Shown here piece by piece: positions 52,102 through 61,928 of a DNA stretch of 64,000 nt. Origin of the DNA: Algoriphagus boritolerans DSM 17298 = JCM 18970. GTDB taxonomy: Bacteria; Bacteroidota; Bacteroidia; Cytophagales; Cyclobacteriaceae. The position numbers and the translations under genes were made by a program. The stretch's first letter is position 1. Each line of letters starts with the position of its first letter. The stretch lies in assembly GCF_900108085.1 (NCBI RefSeq), contig NZ_FNVR01000021.1, positions 1-64,000 of the forward strand, read 5' to 3'. The notes under the pieces were generated by a model that worked only from the letters and a program-made list of their open reading frames with translations, was not told the DNA's origin and searched no databases.

Positions 52102-54279
52102 ATGCGTTTCCGTATCCTTTTTGTTCTGTTCAGCTTTGGCTTGACGACTTCTCTTTTCTCCCAAAAAATCAATGCGGATTACCGGCTTGCTATTCAAAAG
52201 GCAAGTTCAGCCATTATCATTGACGGAGTATTGGATGAGAAAGCCTGGGAAGATGCTGCCGTTGCTACGGATTTTTTCATGATTACGCCGATGGACACGA
52301 GCTTTGCCCGAGTCAAGACGGATGTGAGAATGAGCTATGACGAGGAGCATTTGTATCTGATTGTAGTCAATCATCATGCGGTCGAAGGACCCTATATGGT
52401 TGAGTCGCTGCGGAGGGATTTCAATTTTGGGAAAAATGACAACTTCCTGCTCTTCATGGATCCCTTTGATGACTTGACGAATGGATTCTCATTTGGTGCA
52501 AATGCAGCCGGAGCACAGTGGGATGGGCAAATGTTCAACGGTGGAAGTGTGGATCTCAGTTGGGATAATAAGTGGGTGTCAAAAGTCAAAAACTACGAGG
52601 ACAAATGGATTTTTGAGGCAGCAATTCCCTTCAAATCCATTCGCTACAAAAAAGGGATTTCTGAATGGGGGATCAATTTTTCACGACTTGACCTTAAAAC
52701 CACTGAAAAGTCAGGTTGGGCGCCGGTTCCACGCCAATTTCCTTCAGCATCCCTTGCCTACACCGGCACACTCGTTTGGGATAATCCACCTCCTGATGCA
52801 GGCGCTAATATTTCCATCATTCCTTATGTTTTGGGCGGAGTAAGCAAGGATTTCCAATCCGAAGGCTCAAATCAATATCGAAGGGATGTGGGAGTAGATG
52901 CCAAAATATCGCTAACCTCGTCCCTTAATCTGGACTTGACCGTGAATCCTGATTTCTCTCAGGTGGAGGTGGATCGGCAAGTGACCAATCTGGATCGGTT
53001 TGAGCTCTTTTTCCCGGAGCGGAGGCAGTTTTTTCTCGAAAATGGAGACTTGTTCGCTGGATTTGGGTACACTACGATTCGGCCATTTTTCTCCAGAAGA
53101 ATAGGACTCAATGCGCCTATTCAATTCGGGGCAAGACTGAGTGGTAAGCTAAATAAACACTGGAGAATCGGGGCGATGAACATGCAAACCGGAGAAGTGG
53201 AAGAGCAAGCCTTGCCATCGCAAAACTTCACCGTGATGGCCTTGCAGCGACAAATTGGGGCAAGGTCCAACATCGGGGCAATTTTTGTCAATAAACAATC
53301 CCTCAATTACAACCCGGATCCAAGCTCAGAGCAACCTGTTTATTCCCAATTCAACCGAAATGCAGGCTTGGAATACAATCTTGCTTCTTCCAACAATCTT
53401 TGGACAGGCAAAGCGATGGTCTTACAGTCTTTTGGACCGGACAATGTAGGAAATGGATTTGTCCATGCTGCGAATCTCCGGTATTCCAGTGGAAACCTGA
53501 CCTGGAATTGGCAGCATGAATACGTTTCCGAAAATTATACGGCGGAGGTAGGTTTTGTCCCCAGAAATGGATTTTACCGCATTAATCCTATGATAGGCTA
53601 TCGCTGGTTTCCGAAAAGTGAGAAAATCTTAAGTCACGGCCCGGACTTCAATACGTCCTTGTTTTTCAACATGGACGGTGAGCAAACGGACAATACCAGT
53701 TATGCCGCTTACAATGTTCGATTTCGAAGTCAAAGTAATCTAATGGCTTGGCTTGCCTATGATTTTGTGAAGCTTCAGCGGCCCTTTGACCCCACCAATT
53801 TTTCCGGGATGACGTTGGATTCCGGGACGGAGCACCGTTGGAAAGCGCTCGGAATTGAATATGCGTCCAAGCCTCAAAGTGTCTTTACTTATGCATTTAC
53901 GACTCGATTGGGCGGATATTATGCAGGAGGAGATCGGTATAATTTTACCGCAGATATGGGTTATCGCTTTCAGCCTTATGTGAGTTTGGCCTTGAGCACC
54001 AACTTCAATCAGATCAATTTGCCAGAGCCTTGGGGAGAGACCCGTTTTTGGCTGGTAGGACCCAGAGTAGACGTCACGATGACCAATACGGTCTTTTTTA
54101 CGGCTTTTGTGCAATACAATGAGCAGATTAAAAACATCAACCTGAATACCCGCTTCCAGTGGCGGTTCAAGCCTGCTTCGGATCTTTTCATTGTTTACAC
54201 CGACAACTATCTGCCTGCACCTTTCAATGTGAAAAACCGGTCTATCGTTTTGAAATTTACTTATTGGTGGAACGTTTAA
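52102..54279 (+). CDS. DUF5916 protein with N-terminal CBM9-like domain
   Basis: A 725-residue exported protein (signal ending SLFSQ). Residues about 30-215 form a carbohydrate-binding family 9-like sandwich (IDGVLDEKAWEDAAVA, DVRMSYDEEHLYLIV, WIFEAAIPFKSIRY). The remainder matches DUF5916, which is typical of Bacteroidota and predicted to be a beta-barrel-like outer membrane domain (FFPERRQFFLENGDLF, then many amphipathic strands ending VLKFTYWWNV). Function is not established. It shares strand and close spacing with the TonB receptor. Confidence 0.88.
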   Translation: MRFRILFVLFSFGLTTSLFSQKINADYRLAIQKASSAIIIDGVLDEKAWEDAAVATDFFMITPMDTSFARVKTDVRMSYDEEHLYLIVVNHHAVEGPYMVESLRRDFNFGKNDNFLLFMDPFDDLTNGFSFGANAAGAQWDGQMFNGGSVDLSWDNKWVSKVKNYEDKWIFEAAIPFKSIRYKKGISEWGINFSRLDLKTTEKSGWAPVPRQFPSASLAYTGTLVWDNPPPDAGANISIIPYVLGGVSKDFQSEGSNQYRRDVGVDAKISLTSSLNLDLTVNPDFSQVEVDRQVTNLDRFELFFPERRQFFLENGDLFAGFGYTTIRPFFSRRIGLNAPIQFGARLSGKLNKHWRIGAMNMQTGEVEEQALPSQNFTVMALQRQIGARSNIGAIFVNKQSLNYNPDPSSEQPVYSQFNRNAGLEYNLASSNNLWTGKAMVLQSFGPDNVGNGFVHAANLRYSSGNLTWNWQHEYVSENYTAEVGFVPRNGFYRINPMIGYRWFPKSEKILSHGPDFNTSLFFNMDGEQTDNTSYAAYNVRFRSQSNLMAWLAYDFVKLQRPFDPTNFSGMTLDSGTEHRWKALGIEYASKPQSVFTYAFTTRLGGYYAGGDRYNFTADMGYRFQPYVSLALSTNFNQINLPEPWGETRFWLVGPRVDVTMTNTVFFTAFVQYNEQIKNINLNTRFQWRFKPASDLFIVYTDNYLPAPFNVKNRSIVLKFTYWWNV

Positions 54280-54330
54280 AGTTCATGAAACAAAATTTTG
54301 TCAGCCTTTAAAAAAGATGTTTGAGCCTTT

Positions 54331-54360
54331 TACGTGTAATTATTAATTTTTATACGTATA
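54331..54360. promoter_or_regulatory. Possible autoregulatory operator of the TA pair
   Basis: TACGTGTA (54331-54338) and TACGTATA (54353-54360) are 22 bases apart, and TATACGTATA (54351-54360) is a perfect palindrome. It lies immediately before the antitoxin coding frame, where antitoxins usually bind their own promoter. Confidence 0.4.
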
Positions 54361-54603
54361 AACAAGAAGTTAACGCTTTCCCTTAACGAGACTGTGATCG
54401 AAAAGGCAAAAATCTACGCTGAAGAGACAGGAAAAACCCTTTCTGGTTTAGTGGAGAATTTCTTTGAAAGTTTGACTGAAAAGTCAAATGATTCTGGGGT
54501 TTCGGAGCGAATTAGGAGGATTTCGGGAAAAATTGAATTTCCAGCGGACTTTGACTATAAGGAAGAACTTAGAAAAAACCTTGAAGCAAAACACCTCAAA
54601 TGA
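54358..54603 (+). pseudogene. DUF6364-like antitoxin without a normal start codon
   Basis: The frame encodes a ribbon-helix-helix-type antitoxin. The first part, NKKLTLSLNETVIEKAKIYA, is the expected DNA-binding strand and helix, and the C-terminal part KIEFPADFDYKEELRKNL would wrap the toxin. No ATG precedes the first strand: the codon where Met is expected is ATA (54358). The first ordinary start, GTG at 54394, would give only 69 residues and remove the DNA-binding strand. It overlaps the PIN gene by 4 bases (ATGA), the classic antitoxin-toxin coupling. It may be translated weakly from ATA or GTG. Confidence 0.6.
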
Positions 54604-55013
54604 AGGTTTTCCTTGACACCAATATTTTAATTGATTTTTTAAGTAATCGACCTCCATTTACACAGGAATCAGTTTAACTTTTCCAACTTTCAGAAGATAA
54701 GAAAATCCAACTTTTCACTTCAACTCATGTCCTTGCGACGGCTCATTATGTCTTGAAAAAGTTTGTGGCTGATAGAGAATTGAGGCAAACTCTATCTGAA
54801 ATTGCAGAAATCCTCACAGTAGTAGATGTGACTGCATCGGCATTAAAAACTGGTTTAAAATCTTCGCATAAAGAATTTGAGGACGCAATACAAATTGCAA
54901 CTGCACAGGAAATAAAAAGCCTTGATTACATCATAACCCGTAATCTCAAGGACTTCAAAACTTCTGCTATCCCTGCTATTTCTATACTTGAGCTTTTAGT
55001 AAAAGTAAATTGA
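54600..55013 (+). pseudogene. PIN-domain toxin (VapC-like), inactivated by a nonsense codon
   Basis: Translation from ATG at 54600 gives MKVFLDTNILIDFLSNRPPF, the standard PIN start with its first catalytic Asp, but reaches TAA at 54675-54677. The same frame continues without interruption to 55013 with LFQLSEDKKIQLF, a second acidic motif in HKEFEDAIQIATA and the end DYIITRNLKDFKTS. A single change from CAA (Gln) to TAA explains the break. Intact, it would be a 137-residue ribonuclease toxin. Both fragments are collinear with VapC-like proteins, so this is recent decay. Confidence 0.88.
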
Positions 55014-55031
55014 TTGGAATCAACACCGACT

Positions 55032-55601
55032 TTAAGGCACCAACCACTGACCTTCCCAGTTTTCTTTTTCAGTGAATAAAATCCTTAAATGCCGCAATCC
55101 ATTCAATTGTAATGCTTCAACCGTTTTGGGGATAAATTTCAAAACAGCAAAAAATCTATCATCACTCATTTCCGGCCAATCAAATCCCTGATTTGGATCT
55201 GATATTGGAGTACTAGGAGCCAAAGTTGAAGTATAAGCTTTCTGCGCATCTCCCTGAACTTTTGACCAAAATGCTTCACTCAGGTCATTTTGGCGGTGAA
55301 TTTCAGCTTTAGCTTTGATTCTTATTTGGGCTCGTTTTCCGGGATGATAAAAATGAAGCGTAGCGGAAGGATTGGCAGTAATTTCGGCGACCTTCTCCGA
55401 GCGGGAGTCTGTGAAAATGTAGAATTCAAAATTCTTATTTATCGACCGAACGACCACTGTTCGGATCTCTGGACCGAATTTTCCAATTGTTGCTAGGTTC
55501 GAATAACGAAAGGGATGCTTGGAATCCAAAGACCCTCGGTGGAGTTCATGGACGAGCGATTGCCAGATTTCTGAAGGGAGTTCTTTTTCGGAGAAAAGCA
55601 T
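55032..55601 (-). CDS. Pyridoxamine 5'-phosphate oxidase-related flavoprotein
   Basis: A 189-residue split-barrel FMN-binding protein. The FMN region reads FRYSNLATIGKFGPEIRTVVVRS, followed by FYIFTDSRSEKVAEI and ATLHFYHPGKRAQIRIKAKA, the pattern of PdxH-like and general stress FMN proteins. The C-terminal DRFFAVLKFIPKTVEALQL also fits. True PdxH enzymes are longer, with a distinct C-terminal domain, so a role in vitamin B6 synthesis is not assured. It is convergent with the decayed TA locus and stands 320 bases from clpB. Confidence 0.8.
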   Translation of the reverse strand: MLFSEKELPSEIWQSLVHELHRGSLDSKHPFRYSNLATIGKFGPEIRTVVVRSINKNFEFYIFTDSRSEKVAEITANPSATLHFYHPGKRAQIRIKAKAEIHRQNDLSEAFWSKVQGDAQKAYTSTLAPSTPISDPNQGFDWPEMSDDRFFAVLKFIPKTVEALQLNGLRHLRILFTEKENWEGQWLVP

Positions 55602-55921
55602 GAAATCAATTTTTTAGAATAACCCAAAGCTAGAAATAGGGTTTGAAAGTGCGTTAACTAACGGAATTTACATTAACTGAGTCAGTTGATTGAGGAAATT
55701 ACTGCAAATTCCGTCAATTAAACATTTCTTTCACACCCCGAGAAGTTAAAAACCTCAATAATCAGACTTCTAAAATCTCCCGGTGCTTGGGCCAAGGCCT
55801 ATCCGGATGTCGGTTTTGATATGATCCATTCAGGTGATTACCTTAAATCGATTGGTGGATAAAAAATGAACCCCCTGGGATTTGAAAATCACAGGGGGTT
55901 GGAGCTTATTTGAGTTGAGGA
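55602..55921. other. 320-base gap with a start-less ORF remnant and clpB terminator
   Basis: A plus-strand frame from 55722 to 55862 encodes 46 residues ending GFDMIHSGDYLKSIGG without any ATG. It could be the tail of a lost gene or chance. The clpB terminator lies at 55861-55900. Nothing else is evident. Confidence 0.4.
55861..55900 (-). terminator. Rho-independent terminator of clpB
   Basis: AACCCCCTG (55869-55877) pairs with CAGGGGGTT (55892-55900) with an inner GATT/AATC pairing, followed on the minus strand by TTTTTT. It is 21 bases beyond the clpB stop. Confidence 0.85.
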
Positions 55922-58543
55922 TTAAACCTCCACCACTGTATTCACATTCTTGAAATATACTTGCTTATCAGCATCCAAGTCCACTAAGACTGCAGAGTCA
56001 TTTTTGATATAGCCTGATAGAATCTGCTTGGAAAGCTCATTCAGCACCAAGCGCTGCATGGTTCGCTTCAGTGGTCTAGCACCAAAGTTTGGATCAAAAC
56101 CCACCTCGCCAAGATAATCCAAAACCTCGGTTGTGGCGTCAATCTCGATATTAGCCTCAGCAAGACGTTTCTGAATCTCTCTCCACTGAATGTCCACGAT
56201 CTTTCGGATGATGTCTTTGCTCAATGGCTCAAACATGATCGTTTCATCGATTCGGTTGAGGAATTCTGGACGCACGGCTTTTTTCAGCATTTCGTACAAC
56301 TCAACTTTGGTCTTCTCCAAGATCTCTTCCCTATTCCAATCTTCCATCTCTGCAAATCGCTCCTGAATCAGGTGCGAACCAATATTGGTCGTCAGGATAA
56401 TGATCGTATTCTTGAAATTGGCCAATCGACCTTTGTTGTCAGTCAGACGCCCGTCATCCAATACCTGAAGCAGAATGTTGAATACGTCCGGATGTGCTTT
56501 CTCAATCTCATCGAGCAAGATCACAGAATAGGGCTTTCTCCGTACGGCTTCGGTCAATTGCCCGCCTTCATCGTACCCAACATAGCCTGGAGGTGCTCCC
56601 ACGAGTCGGCTGACTGCATGACGCTCCTGGTATTCTGACATGTCGATTCGGACCATGGCATTGTCATCGTTGAAGAGGTATTCTGCCAGTGCTTTTGCCA
56701 GCTCAGTCTTACCCACACCTGTGGTACCCATGAAAATGAAACTTCCAATCGGACGCTTTGGATCTTGCAAACCAGCTCGACTTCTGCGAACAGCGTCTGA
56801 AAGAGCAACAATCGCTTCTCTTTGGCCAGCTACTCGCTTTCCTAATTCTTCCTCCAAGTGCAGGAGCTTCTCCCGCTCGGATTGGATCATTTTGGAAACC
56901 GGAATTCCGGTCCATTTTGAGACTACCGAGGCGATGTCTTCCTGGTCAACTTCTTCTTTCAGAAGTGGGGATCCAGCCTGCATCACCTCCAATTGGCGTT
57001 TGAAGGATTCCAGTTTTGTTTCCGCCTCCACGATTTTTCCGTATCGGATTTCGGCCACTTTACCAAAATCTCCGGCTCGCTCGGCCTGCTCGGCTTCCAG
57101 TTTCAGCTTGTCAATTGCCTCTTTTTCTCTTCGAATGCCCATGATGACCGCTTTTTCGCTTTCCCATTTGGCTTTCACGTTTTGACGCTTTTCCGAGAGT
57201 TCGGCGATTTCCTTGCTTAGGACAGTTTCTTTGTCCCGATTATTTTCCCTTCGAATGGCTTCCCGCTCGATCTCGAGTTGCATAATCCGCCTGTTCAACT
57301 CGTCCAGTTCCTGAGGCAAAGAGTCAATCTCCATTCGCAGTTTGGCCGCGGCTTCGTCCATCAAGTCAATGGCTTTGTCCGGTAAGAAGCGGTCAGAGAT
57401 GTATCGCTGCGAAAGCTCCACAGCGGCAATCACCGCATCATCCTTGATTCGGACACCGTGGTGCAACTCGTATTTATCTTTGATCCCACGAAGGATGGAT
57501 ATCGCATCTGCGGTATCCGGTTCATCCACGATTACGGCCTGGAATCTTCGCTCCAGAGCTTTGTCTTTCTCGATGTATTTCTGGTATTCCTTGAGGGTGG
57601 TTGCTCCTATTGCGTGGAGTTCTCCACGTGCCAAAGCCGGTTTAAGCAAGTTTGCAGCATCCATGGCACCTTCTCCTCCTCCTCCTGCGCCGATCAGGGT
57701 ATGAATCTCATCGATGAAGAGGATAATTTCTCCCTCCGCGTCGGTCACTTCCTTGATCACAGCTTTCAATCGTTCTTCAAACTCACCTTTGTATTTGGCG
57801 CCTGCGACGAGCAAGCCCATATCCAAGGAGATCAGGGTTTTGGATTTGAGGTTTTCCGGTACGTCACCTGAGACGATTCGTTGAGCGAGTCCCTCAACGA
57901 TTGCAGTCTTACCCACACCTGGTTCACCAAGTAGAATTGGGTTGTTTTTGGTACGTCTTGCCAAAATCTGCAGGACGCGTCGGATTTCTTCATCCCGGCC
58001 AATGACGGGGTCGATTTTACCCTTTTTGGCCAAATCGTTTAGGTTTTTGGAGTATTTCTCCAAAGCTCGGTATTTGCTTTCTGCGTTTGGATCTGTCACT
58101 TTATTTCCTTTTCTAAGTTCCTTGATTGCTTCGATCAGTGGCTTTTCAGCCAAGCCCTGATTTTTGAGTAATTGTGCTACTGAATCACTTCCTGCGAGGA
58201 TCGCCAAAAGCAGATGCTCAATGGCCACGTATTCGTCTCCGAAAGTCTTGAGATAGTCTTTCGCTTTGGTCAATACTTGATTTGCGGCATTGGAAAGATA
58301 GGGTTGTTGATTTCCTCCGCTGACTTTGGGCAGTTTTGCCAGTTCCTGATCCAGTTTCTGGTCGATCAGCTGCTTGTTGGTTCCCAGCTTTTTGAAAAGA
58401 AAATCAGTGACATTTTCATCCTCGACAAAGATTCCCTTTAGCAAGTGAGCAGTTTCTATGGAAGGGGTACCTGATCCGGTTGCCAGCTCGGCTGCTTTCT
58501 GAATCGCCTCCTGTGATTTGATGGTGAATTGCTTAAAATCCAT
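55922..58543 (-). CDS. clpB: ATP-dependent disaggregase ClpB
   Basis: Full-length ClpB of 873 residues, which resolves protein aggregates together with DnaK. The N-domain ([16 protein letters not shown]) is followed by the first AAA+ with Walker [14 protein letters not shown] near residue 206. The long coiled-coil M domain spans about 400-530 ([19 protein letters not shown]). The second AAA+ has [16 protein letters not shown] near residue 610 and the sensor/arginine region [15 protein letters not shown]. It is monocistronic with a strong terminator. It is probably heat induced, though no specific heat-shock element was recognised upstream. Confidence 0.97.
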   Translation of the reverse strand: MDFKQFTIKSQEAIQKAAELATGSGTPSIETAHLLKGIFVEDENVTDFLFKKLGTNKQLIDQKLDQELAKLPKVSGGNQQPYLSNAANQVLTKAKDYLKTFGDEYVAIEHLLLAILAGSDSVAQLLKNQGLAEKPLIEAIKELRKGNKVTDPNAESKYRALEKYSKNLNDLAKKGKIDPVIGRDEEIRRVLQILARRTKNNPILLGEPGVGKTAIVEGLAQRIVSGDVPENLKSKTLISLDMGLLVAGAKYKGEFEERLKAVIKEVTDAEGEIILFIDEIHTLIGAGGGGEGAMDAANLLKPALARGELHAIGATTLKEYQKYIEKDKALERRFQAVIVDEPDTADAISILRGIKDKYELHHGVRIKDDAVIAAVELSQRYISDRFLPDKAIDLMDEAAAKLRMEIDSLPQELDELNRRIMQLEIEREAIRRENNRDKETVLSKEIAELSEKRQNVKAKWESEKAVIMGIRREKEAIDKLKLEAEQAERAGDFGKVAEIRYGKIVEAETKLESFKRQLEVMQAGSPLLKEEVDQEDIASVVSKWTGIPVSKMIQSEREKLLHLEEELGKRVAGQREAIVALSDAVRRSRAGLQDPKRPIGSFIFMGTTGVGKTELAKALAEYLFNDDNAMVRIDMSEYQERHAVSRLVGAPPGYVGYDEGGQLTEAVRRKPYSVILLDEIEKAHPDVFNILLQVLDDGRLTDNKGRLANFKNTIIILTTNIGSHLIQERFAEMEDWNREEILEKTKVELYEMLKKAVRPEFLNRIDETIMFEPLSKDIIRKIVDIQWREIQKRLAEANIEIDATTEVLDYLGEVGFDPNFGARPLKRTMQRLVLNELSKQILSGYIKNDSAVLVDLDADKQVYFKNVNTVVEV

Positions 58544-58775
58544 AATAGTTGGTTAGTTAGTGGTTGCTTGTCTTGCTTCATGGATCAAATCCTTCGCCAA
58601 GGCTAATTGTCGGACAGGATGACAGGAAAAAAATGTATATAGGAAAGAAAGTGGAAAATTTGGCAGAAAATAGTTGACTTCCTAGTATGAAAACTACCCA
58701 AAAATTCATGGTTTTGCTTTCGAAAACGGGAAAATATCAAGTGTTTTAGTTTTAGACCTTTCAACTTAACTCCCT

Positions 58776-59285
58776 ATGAATGACCTTTTAAGTGAAGAAC
58801 GGGTTTTGCAACTGATTCATAAAATCAGAAACCAAAAAGTGATGCTGGACAGCGACCTTGCAGAGATGTATGGTGTCCCGACCAAGAGATTGAATGAACA
58901 GGTAAAACGAAATTTAGATCGTTTTCCGATGGACTTCATGTTCCAACTTGATGAGGAAGAATGGGAAATCTTGAAGTCGCATTTTGCGACTTCAAGTTGG
59001 GGAGGTAGGCGGACGCTACCCTATGTTTTTACGGAACAGGGAGTATCTATGCTTTCATCAGTCTTGAATAGTCCACAAGCGATACAAGTCAACATTTCAA
59101 TCATGAGAATCTTCGTTAAAGTAAAGGAATGGGCACTTAACTACGGTGAACTGGCATTGAAAATTAAGGAACTGGAGAAAAATTCATCGGAATACCATGA
59201 CCATATCGCTCATATTTATCAATTGATTGAGGAGTTGCTCAGACCAACTCTTGAAAATAGACCTGCCATAGGATTCAAGAAATAG
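58776..59285 (+). CDS. ORF6N-domain protein (phage-type DNA-binding)
   Basis: A 169-residue protein with the ORF6N domain at about residues 8-95 (KIRNQKVMLDSDLAEMYGVPTKRLNEQVKRN, DFMFQLDEEEW, LPYVFTEQGVSMLSSVL). A C-terminal helical, coiled-coil-prone tail of about 60 residues follows (LALKIKELEKNSSEYHDH). ORF6N occurs in phage antirepressor-like proteins but also as single chromosomal genes in Bacteroidota. No other phage genes are around, so it is likely a stand-alone regulator or relic of a mobile element. Its stop codon lies within a terminator hairpin. Confidence 0.88.
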   Translation: MNDLLSEERVLQLIHKIRNQKVMLDSDLAEMYGVPTKRLNEQVKRNLDRFPMDFMFQLDEEEWEILKSHFATSSWGGRRTLPYVFTEQGVSMLSSVLNSPQAIQVNISIMRIFVKVKEWALNYGELALKIKELEKNSSEYHDHIAHIYQLIEELLRPTLENRPAIGFKK

Positions 59286-59320
59286 CCTCAAACTGGACTT
59301 TCAGCATCAGGCTATTTTTT
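59280..59320 (+). terminator. Terminator overlapping the ORF6N stop codon
   Basis: AAATAGCCT (59280-59288, containing the TAG stop) pairs with AGGCTATTT (59309-59317), followed by TTT. The loop is about 20 bases. Confidence 0.6.
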
Positions 59321-59338
59321 GGTTTTTTTGGAGTTTAC

Positions 59339-60589
59339 TTATTTCTGAGAAGCTGCATAGTCCTCCACGGCCTTCCATACCCGGAATACATTCTTGTAGC
59401 AGATTTTCTCAATGTCTTCTTTGGAATAACCCCGTTTTAAAAGCTCTGCAATCAGGTTTGGAAACATCGAAACATCCTTTAGACCAGTAGGAAGTGAATC
59501 GCCTACCCCATCAAAGTCAGACCCCAAACCCACATAATCAATTCCTACCAGATTTTTCACATGATCGATGTGATCGGCTACTTTTTGTACAGTTGGGAAA
59601 GGATTATTTGCGGCAGCGTATTCACTAATGTATGTCTGAGCGGCGGAATCTCGTCTGCTCAGATTATTTTCTGCCAACCAATTTACAATGTGTTCCCGCA
59701 CTTTTGCTCCACCCGCAGCATAAGCCGAATCGATGAAACTGCCTCCAAAATTGATCATCATTACCCCATCGTTTTTGGCCATGGCCTGAATCAATTCATC
59801 ACTCATATTCCGTTCAAATCCGGGAGTAAACTTCCTTACTGAGGAATGCGAAGCGATGACGGGCGCTTTGGTGATGGCCAAAGCATCACGAAAGGTATTA
59901 TCAGAGACATGGCTGAGATCCACCATGATTCCGACTCGATTCATTTCGGCGATTACTTTTTCTCCAAATTCACTCAATCCTCCATGAGTGCCAGTCGTAT
60001 CATAGCTCGCATCGCCGATAAGATTATCCGTGCCATGGGTCAAGGTGATGTATCGGATTCCTCGTTTGTGGAAGTATTCCACATTAGCCAGATTGTCTTC
60101 GATTCCAGCACCGTTTTCCATTCCCATAGGCAATGAAATCAAGCCTTTGGCAAAGTTTGCCTCGATATCCGCAGGACTGTAAGCCATGGCAAATTTGTCC
60201 GGGAAGGTAGAAGCCAATCGCTCGGTCATCAGAATCAGCGAATCCGCCAAAGCTTTGGAAGCACCGGGAATTTTCTGATTTCCGGCAGGGATGTAAATGG
60301 ACATAAACGGAGCATCTAATCCACCTTCTTTTGCTCTTGGGTAGTCAAAATTTCCATCCGGAGTGCGCACAGACACATCCAAAATCTCCCGCTGAAGCGT
60401 AAATCCACCCACTTTCATCCTGTAAGGCAGATCCACATGTCCATCTACCATAATGGTGGATTGGGCGATTTCGGTTGCGGCTTGGAGGCGCTCCTCTTCT
60501 GACATTTTCGTGTAATCGGGAGTCTCTTCTGTCGGGGAACAGGAGATAATTAATCCTGCAAAAGCGCAAAGGGAGAGTAGTCTCTTCAT
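59339..60589 (-). CDS. Membrane dipeptidase (M19, renal dipeptidase family) lipoprotein
   Basis: A 416-residue zinc dipeptidase. The lipobox LIISCSP and signal begin at the ATG at 60589; a longer frame to 60631 would add 14 residues before the signal and is rejected. Zinc-binding motifs of the amidohydrolase-like barrel are MVDGHVDLPYRMK (His-x-Asp), NGAGIEDNLANVEYFHKRGI with the bridging Glu, LTHGTDN, MVDLSHVSD and VIASHSSVRKF. It probably cleaves dipeptides (possibly with D-residues) in the periplasm or at the surface. It is convergent with the ORF6N gene and divergent from the NHL lipoprotein gene. Confidence 0.93.
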   Translation of the reverse strand: MKRLLSLCAFAGLIISCSPTEETPDYTKMSEEERLQAATEIAQSTIMVDGHVDLPYRMKVGGFTLQREILDVSVRTPDGNFDYPRAKEGGLDAPFMSIYIPAGNQKIPGASKALADSLILMTERLASTFPDKFAMAYSPADIEANFAKGLISLPMGMENGAGIEDNLANVEYFHKRGIRYITLTHGTDNLIGDASYDTTGTHGGLSEFGEKVIAEMNRVGIMVDLSHVSDNTFRDALAITKAPVIASHSSVRKFTPGFERNMSDELIQAMAKNDGVMMINFGGSFIDSAYAAGGAKVREHIVNWLAENNLSRRDSAAQTYISEYAAANNPFPTVQKVADHIDHVKNLVGIDYVGLGSDFDGVGDSLPTGLKDVSMFPNLIAELLKRGYSKEDIEKICYKNVFRVWKAVEDYAASQK

Positions 60590-60786
60590 AAAGTTTCGTG
60601 ATAGATAATGGGAAGATAGGATAATTTTCAAAAACGGATTTTGGAAAATCCATAAAAGGTATCAGGAAATGAGTAGCTTGAAGAATCTCATTTTCGGAAG
60701 ATTCATTTACTTGTACAGAATCTTTCAGAGGATTTAACCTGAATTATTAAACAAAAGACCTTGTTTCAGGATTTTATTTTGAACAG

Positions 60787-60794
60787 TAATTTTG
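60787..60794 (+). promoter_or_regulatory. Possible -7 box of the NHL lipoprotein gene
   Basis: TAATTTTG fits TAnnTTTG 43 bases before the start. A TTG lies 23 bases upstream of it (60761-60763), slightly farther than the ideal spacing. Confidence 0.4.
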
Positions 60795-60837
60795 CGAATT
60801 TTGAAATCATCATTTAAAGAAAACTAATCTCATTGCT

Positions 60838-61719
60838 ATGAAAATTTATTTGAAACAATTATTTCTTGGTGTAGCTACCGCGGCAGTTTTGTATGGCTGT
60901 TCACCTCAGAAAACAGAAGAAGTAGTGGAGGAAACAGTCGCTGAAACTAAAACACCAACTCTTACCTTACTTTGGGAAACAGCGGATTCTTTGTTCACCA
61001 ACGAATCTGTATTGTTTGATGATGCTACAGGTACCATCTATGTATCCAATATCGAAGGTCAGGATCCGCTCCAAAAAGACGGAAAAGGCTCCATCGCAAT
61101 CATTTCCAAAGAAGGCAAAATCCTAAACCCGGCTTGGGTAACCGGCCTTGATGCTCCAAAAGGAATGGCCATTTCCAAGGGGAAATTGTACGTCACAAAC
61201 ATTGATGAATTGGTGGAAATAGACATTGCCTCAGCTCAAGTGTCCAATACTTGGAAAGTGGAGGGAGCAGAATTTCTCAATGACGTAGCGGCTCACAACG
61301 GGACTATCTATTTCACAGATATGAATACCGGTAAAGTTCACTCCTATGCCGACGGAGCTATTGCCACCGTTTCAGAAGGTCATGCTTCCATCAACGGAAT
61401 TGCTGTTTCGGCAGATGGGACAATTTTCGGATTGGACGGTTCCGGTTTGAAAAAGTGGAATGCTGATGGTACTGCTACTGTCATCAATTCCAATGTCACA
61501 GGCGGTGATGGATTGGTCATATTGGGCGACGGCAATTTCATTGCATCAAGATGGCAGGGAGAAATCTGGTTTGCAAATGACTCTACCCAGACTCTGATGT
61601 TAGACACCAAAGCCGCCGAATCCAATACGGCGGATATCGGGTACAATGCAGCTGAAAAGATCGTTTATGTTCCTACCTTTTTCAAAAATAAAGTAGCTGC
61701 ATATAAGCTTGATTATTGA
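60838..61719 (+). CDS. NHL/SMP-30-like beta-propeller lipoprotein
   Basis: A 293-residue lipoprotein with lipobox AVLYGC (Cys20) and an acidic linker. The mature part is a six-bladed propeller of SMP-30/gluconolactonase or NHL type, with repeated strand motifs DDATGTIYVSN, KGKLYVTNI, NGTIYFTDMNTGKVHSYADG and AEKIVYVPTFFKNKV. The metal-ligand residues of true gluconolactonases are not clearly recognisable, so it may be a binding rather than a catalytic propeller. It is located in an envelope membrane and transcribed alone, divergent from the dipeptidase gene. Confidence 0.82.
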   Translation: MKIYLKQLFLGVATAAVLYGCSPQKTEEVVEETVAETKTPTLTLLWETADSLFTNESVLFDDATGTIYVSNIEGQDPLQKDGKGSIAIISKEGKILNPAWVTGLDAPKGMAISKGKLYVTNIDELVEIDIASAQVSNTWKVEGAEFLNDVAAHNGTIYFTDMNTGKVHSYADGAIATVSEGHASINGIAVSADGTIFGLDGSGLKKWNADGTATVINSNVTGGDGLVILGDGNFIASRWQGEIWFANDSTQTLMLDTKAAESNTADIGYNAAEKIVYVPTFFKNKVAAYKLDY

Positions 61720-61906
61720 TTCAATTGACTGGAAAGATACATTCCTACCAAAATGGACCTTTTAATCATGATTTCACGTTGAAAGAGTCAAGTAAGGGTG
61801 CTAAATCAATTTAATTCCATTAGTGGAATCTGGTATCAGCGTTAGAATATTTCTATAATCGAATCAGTGAATTGTGAGTAACTTTCCCAATCAAACATGT
61901 CAACCC

Positions 61907-61928
61907 TACGCAATGGTAGTTTTGCGTA
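61907..61928. promoter_or_regulatory. Inverted repeat overlapping the desaturase promoter
   Basis: TACGCAA (61907-61913) and TTGCGTA (61922-61928) form a perfect 7-bp inverted repeat with an 8-base spacer. It overlaps TAGTTTTG (61917-61924), which fits the Bacteroidota -7 element, just 17 bases before the desaturase start. A repressor bound here would block transcription. Confidence 0.5.

Noticed and set aside
58776-59285. Prophage remnant suggested by the ORF6N gene
   Set aside because: No integrase, structural or lysis genes flank it; the neighbours are clpB and a dipeptidase.
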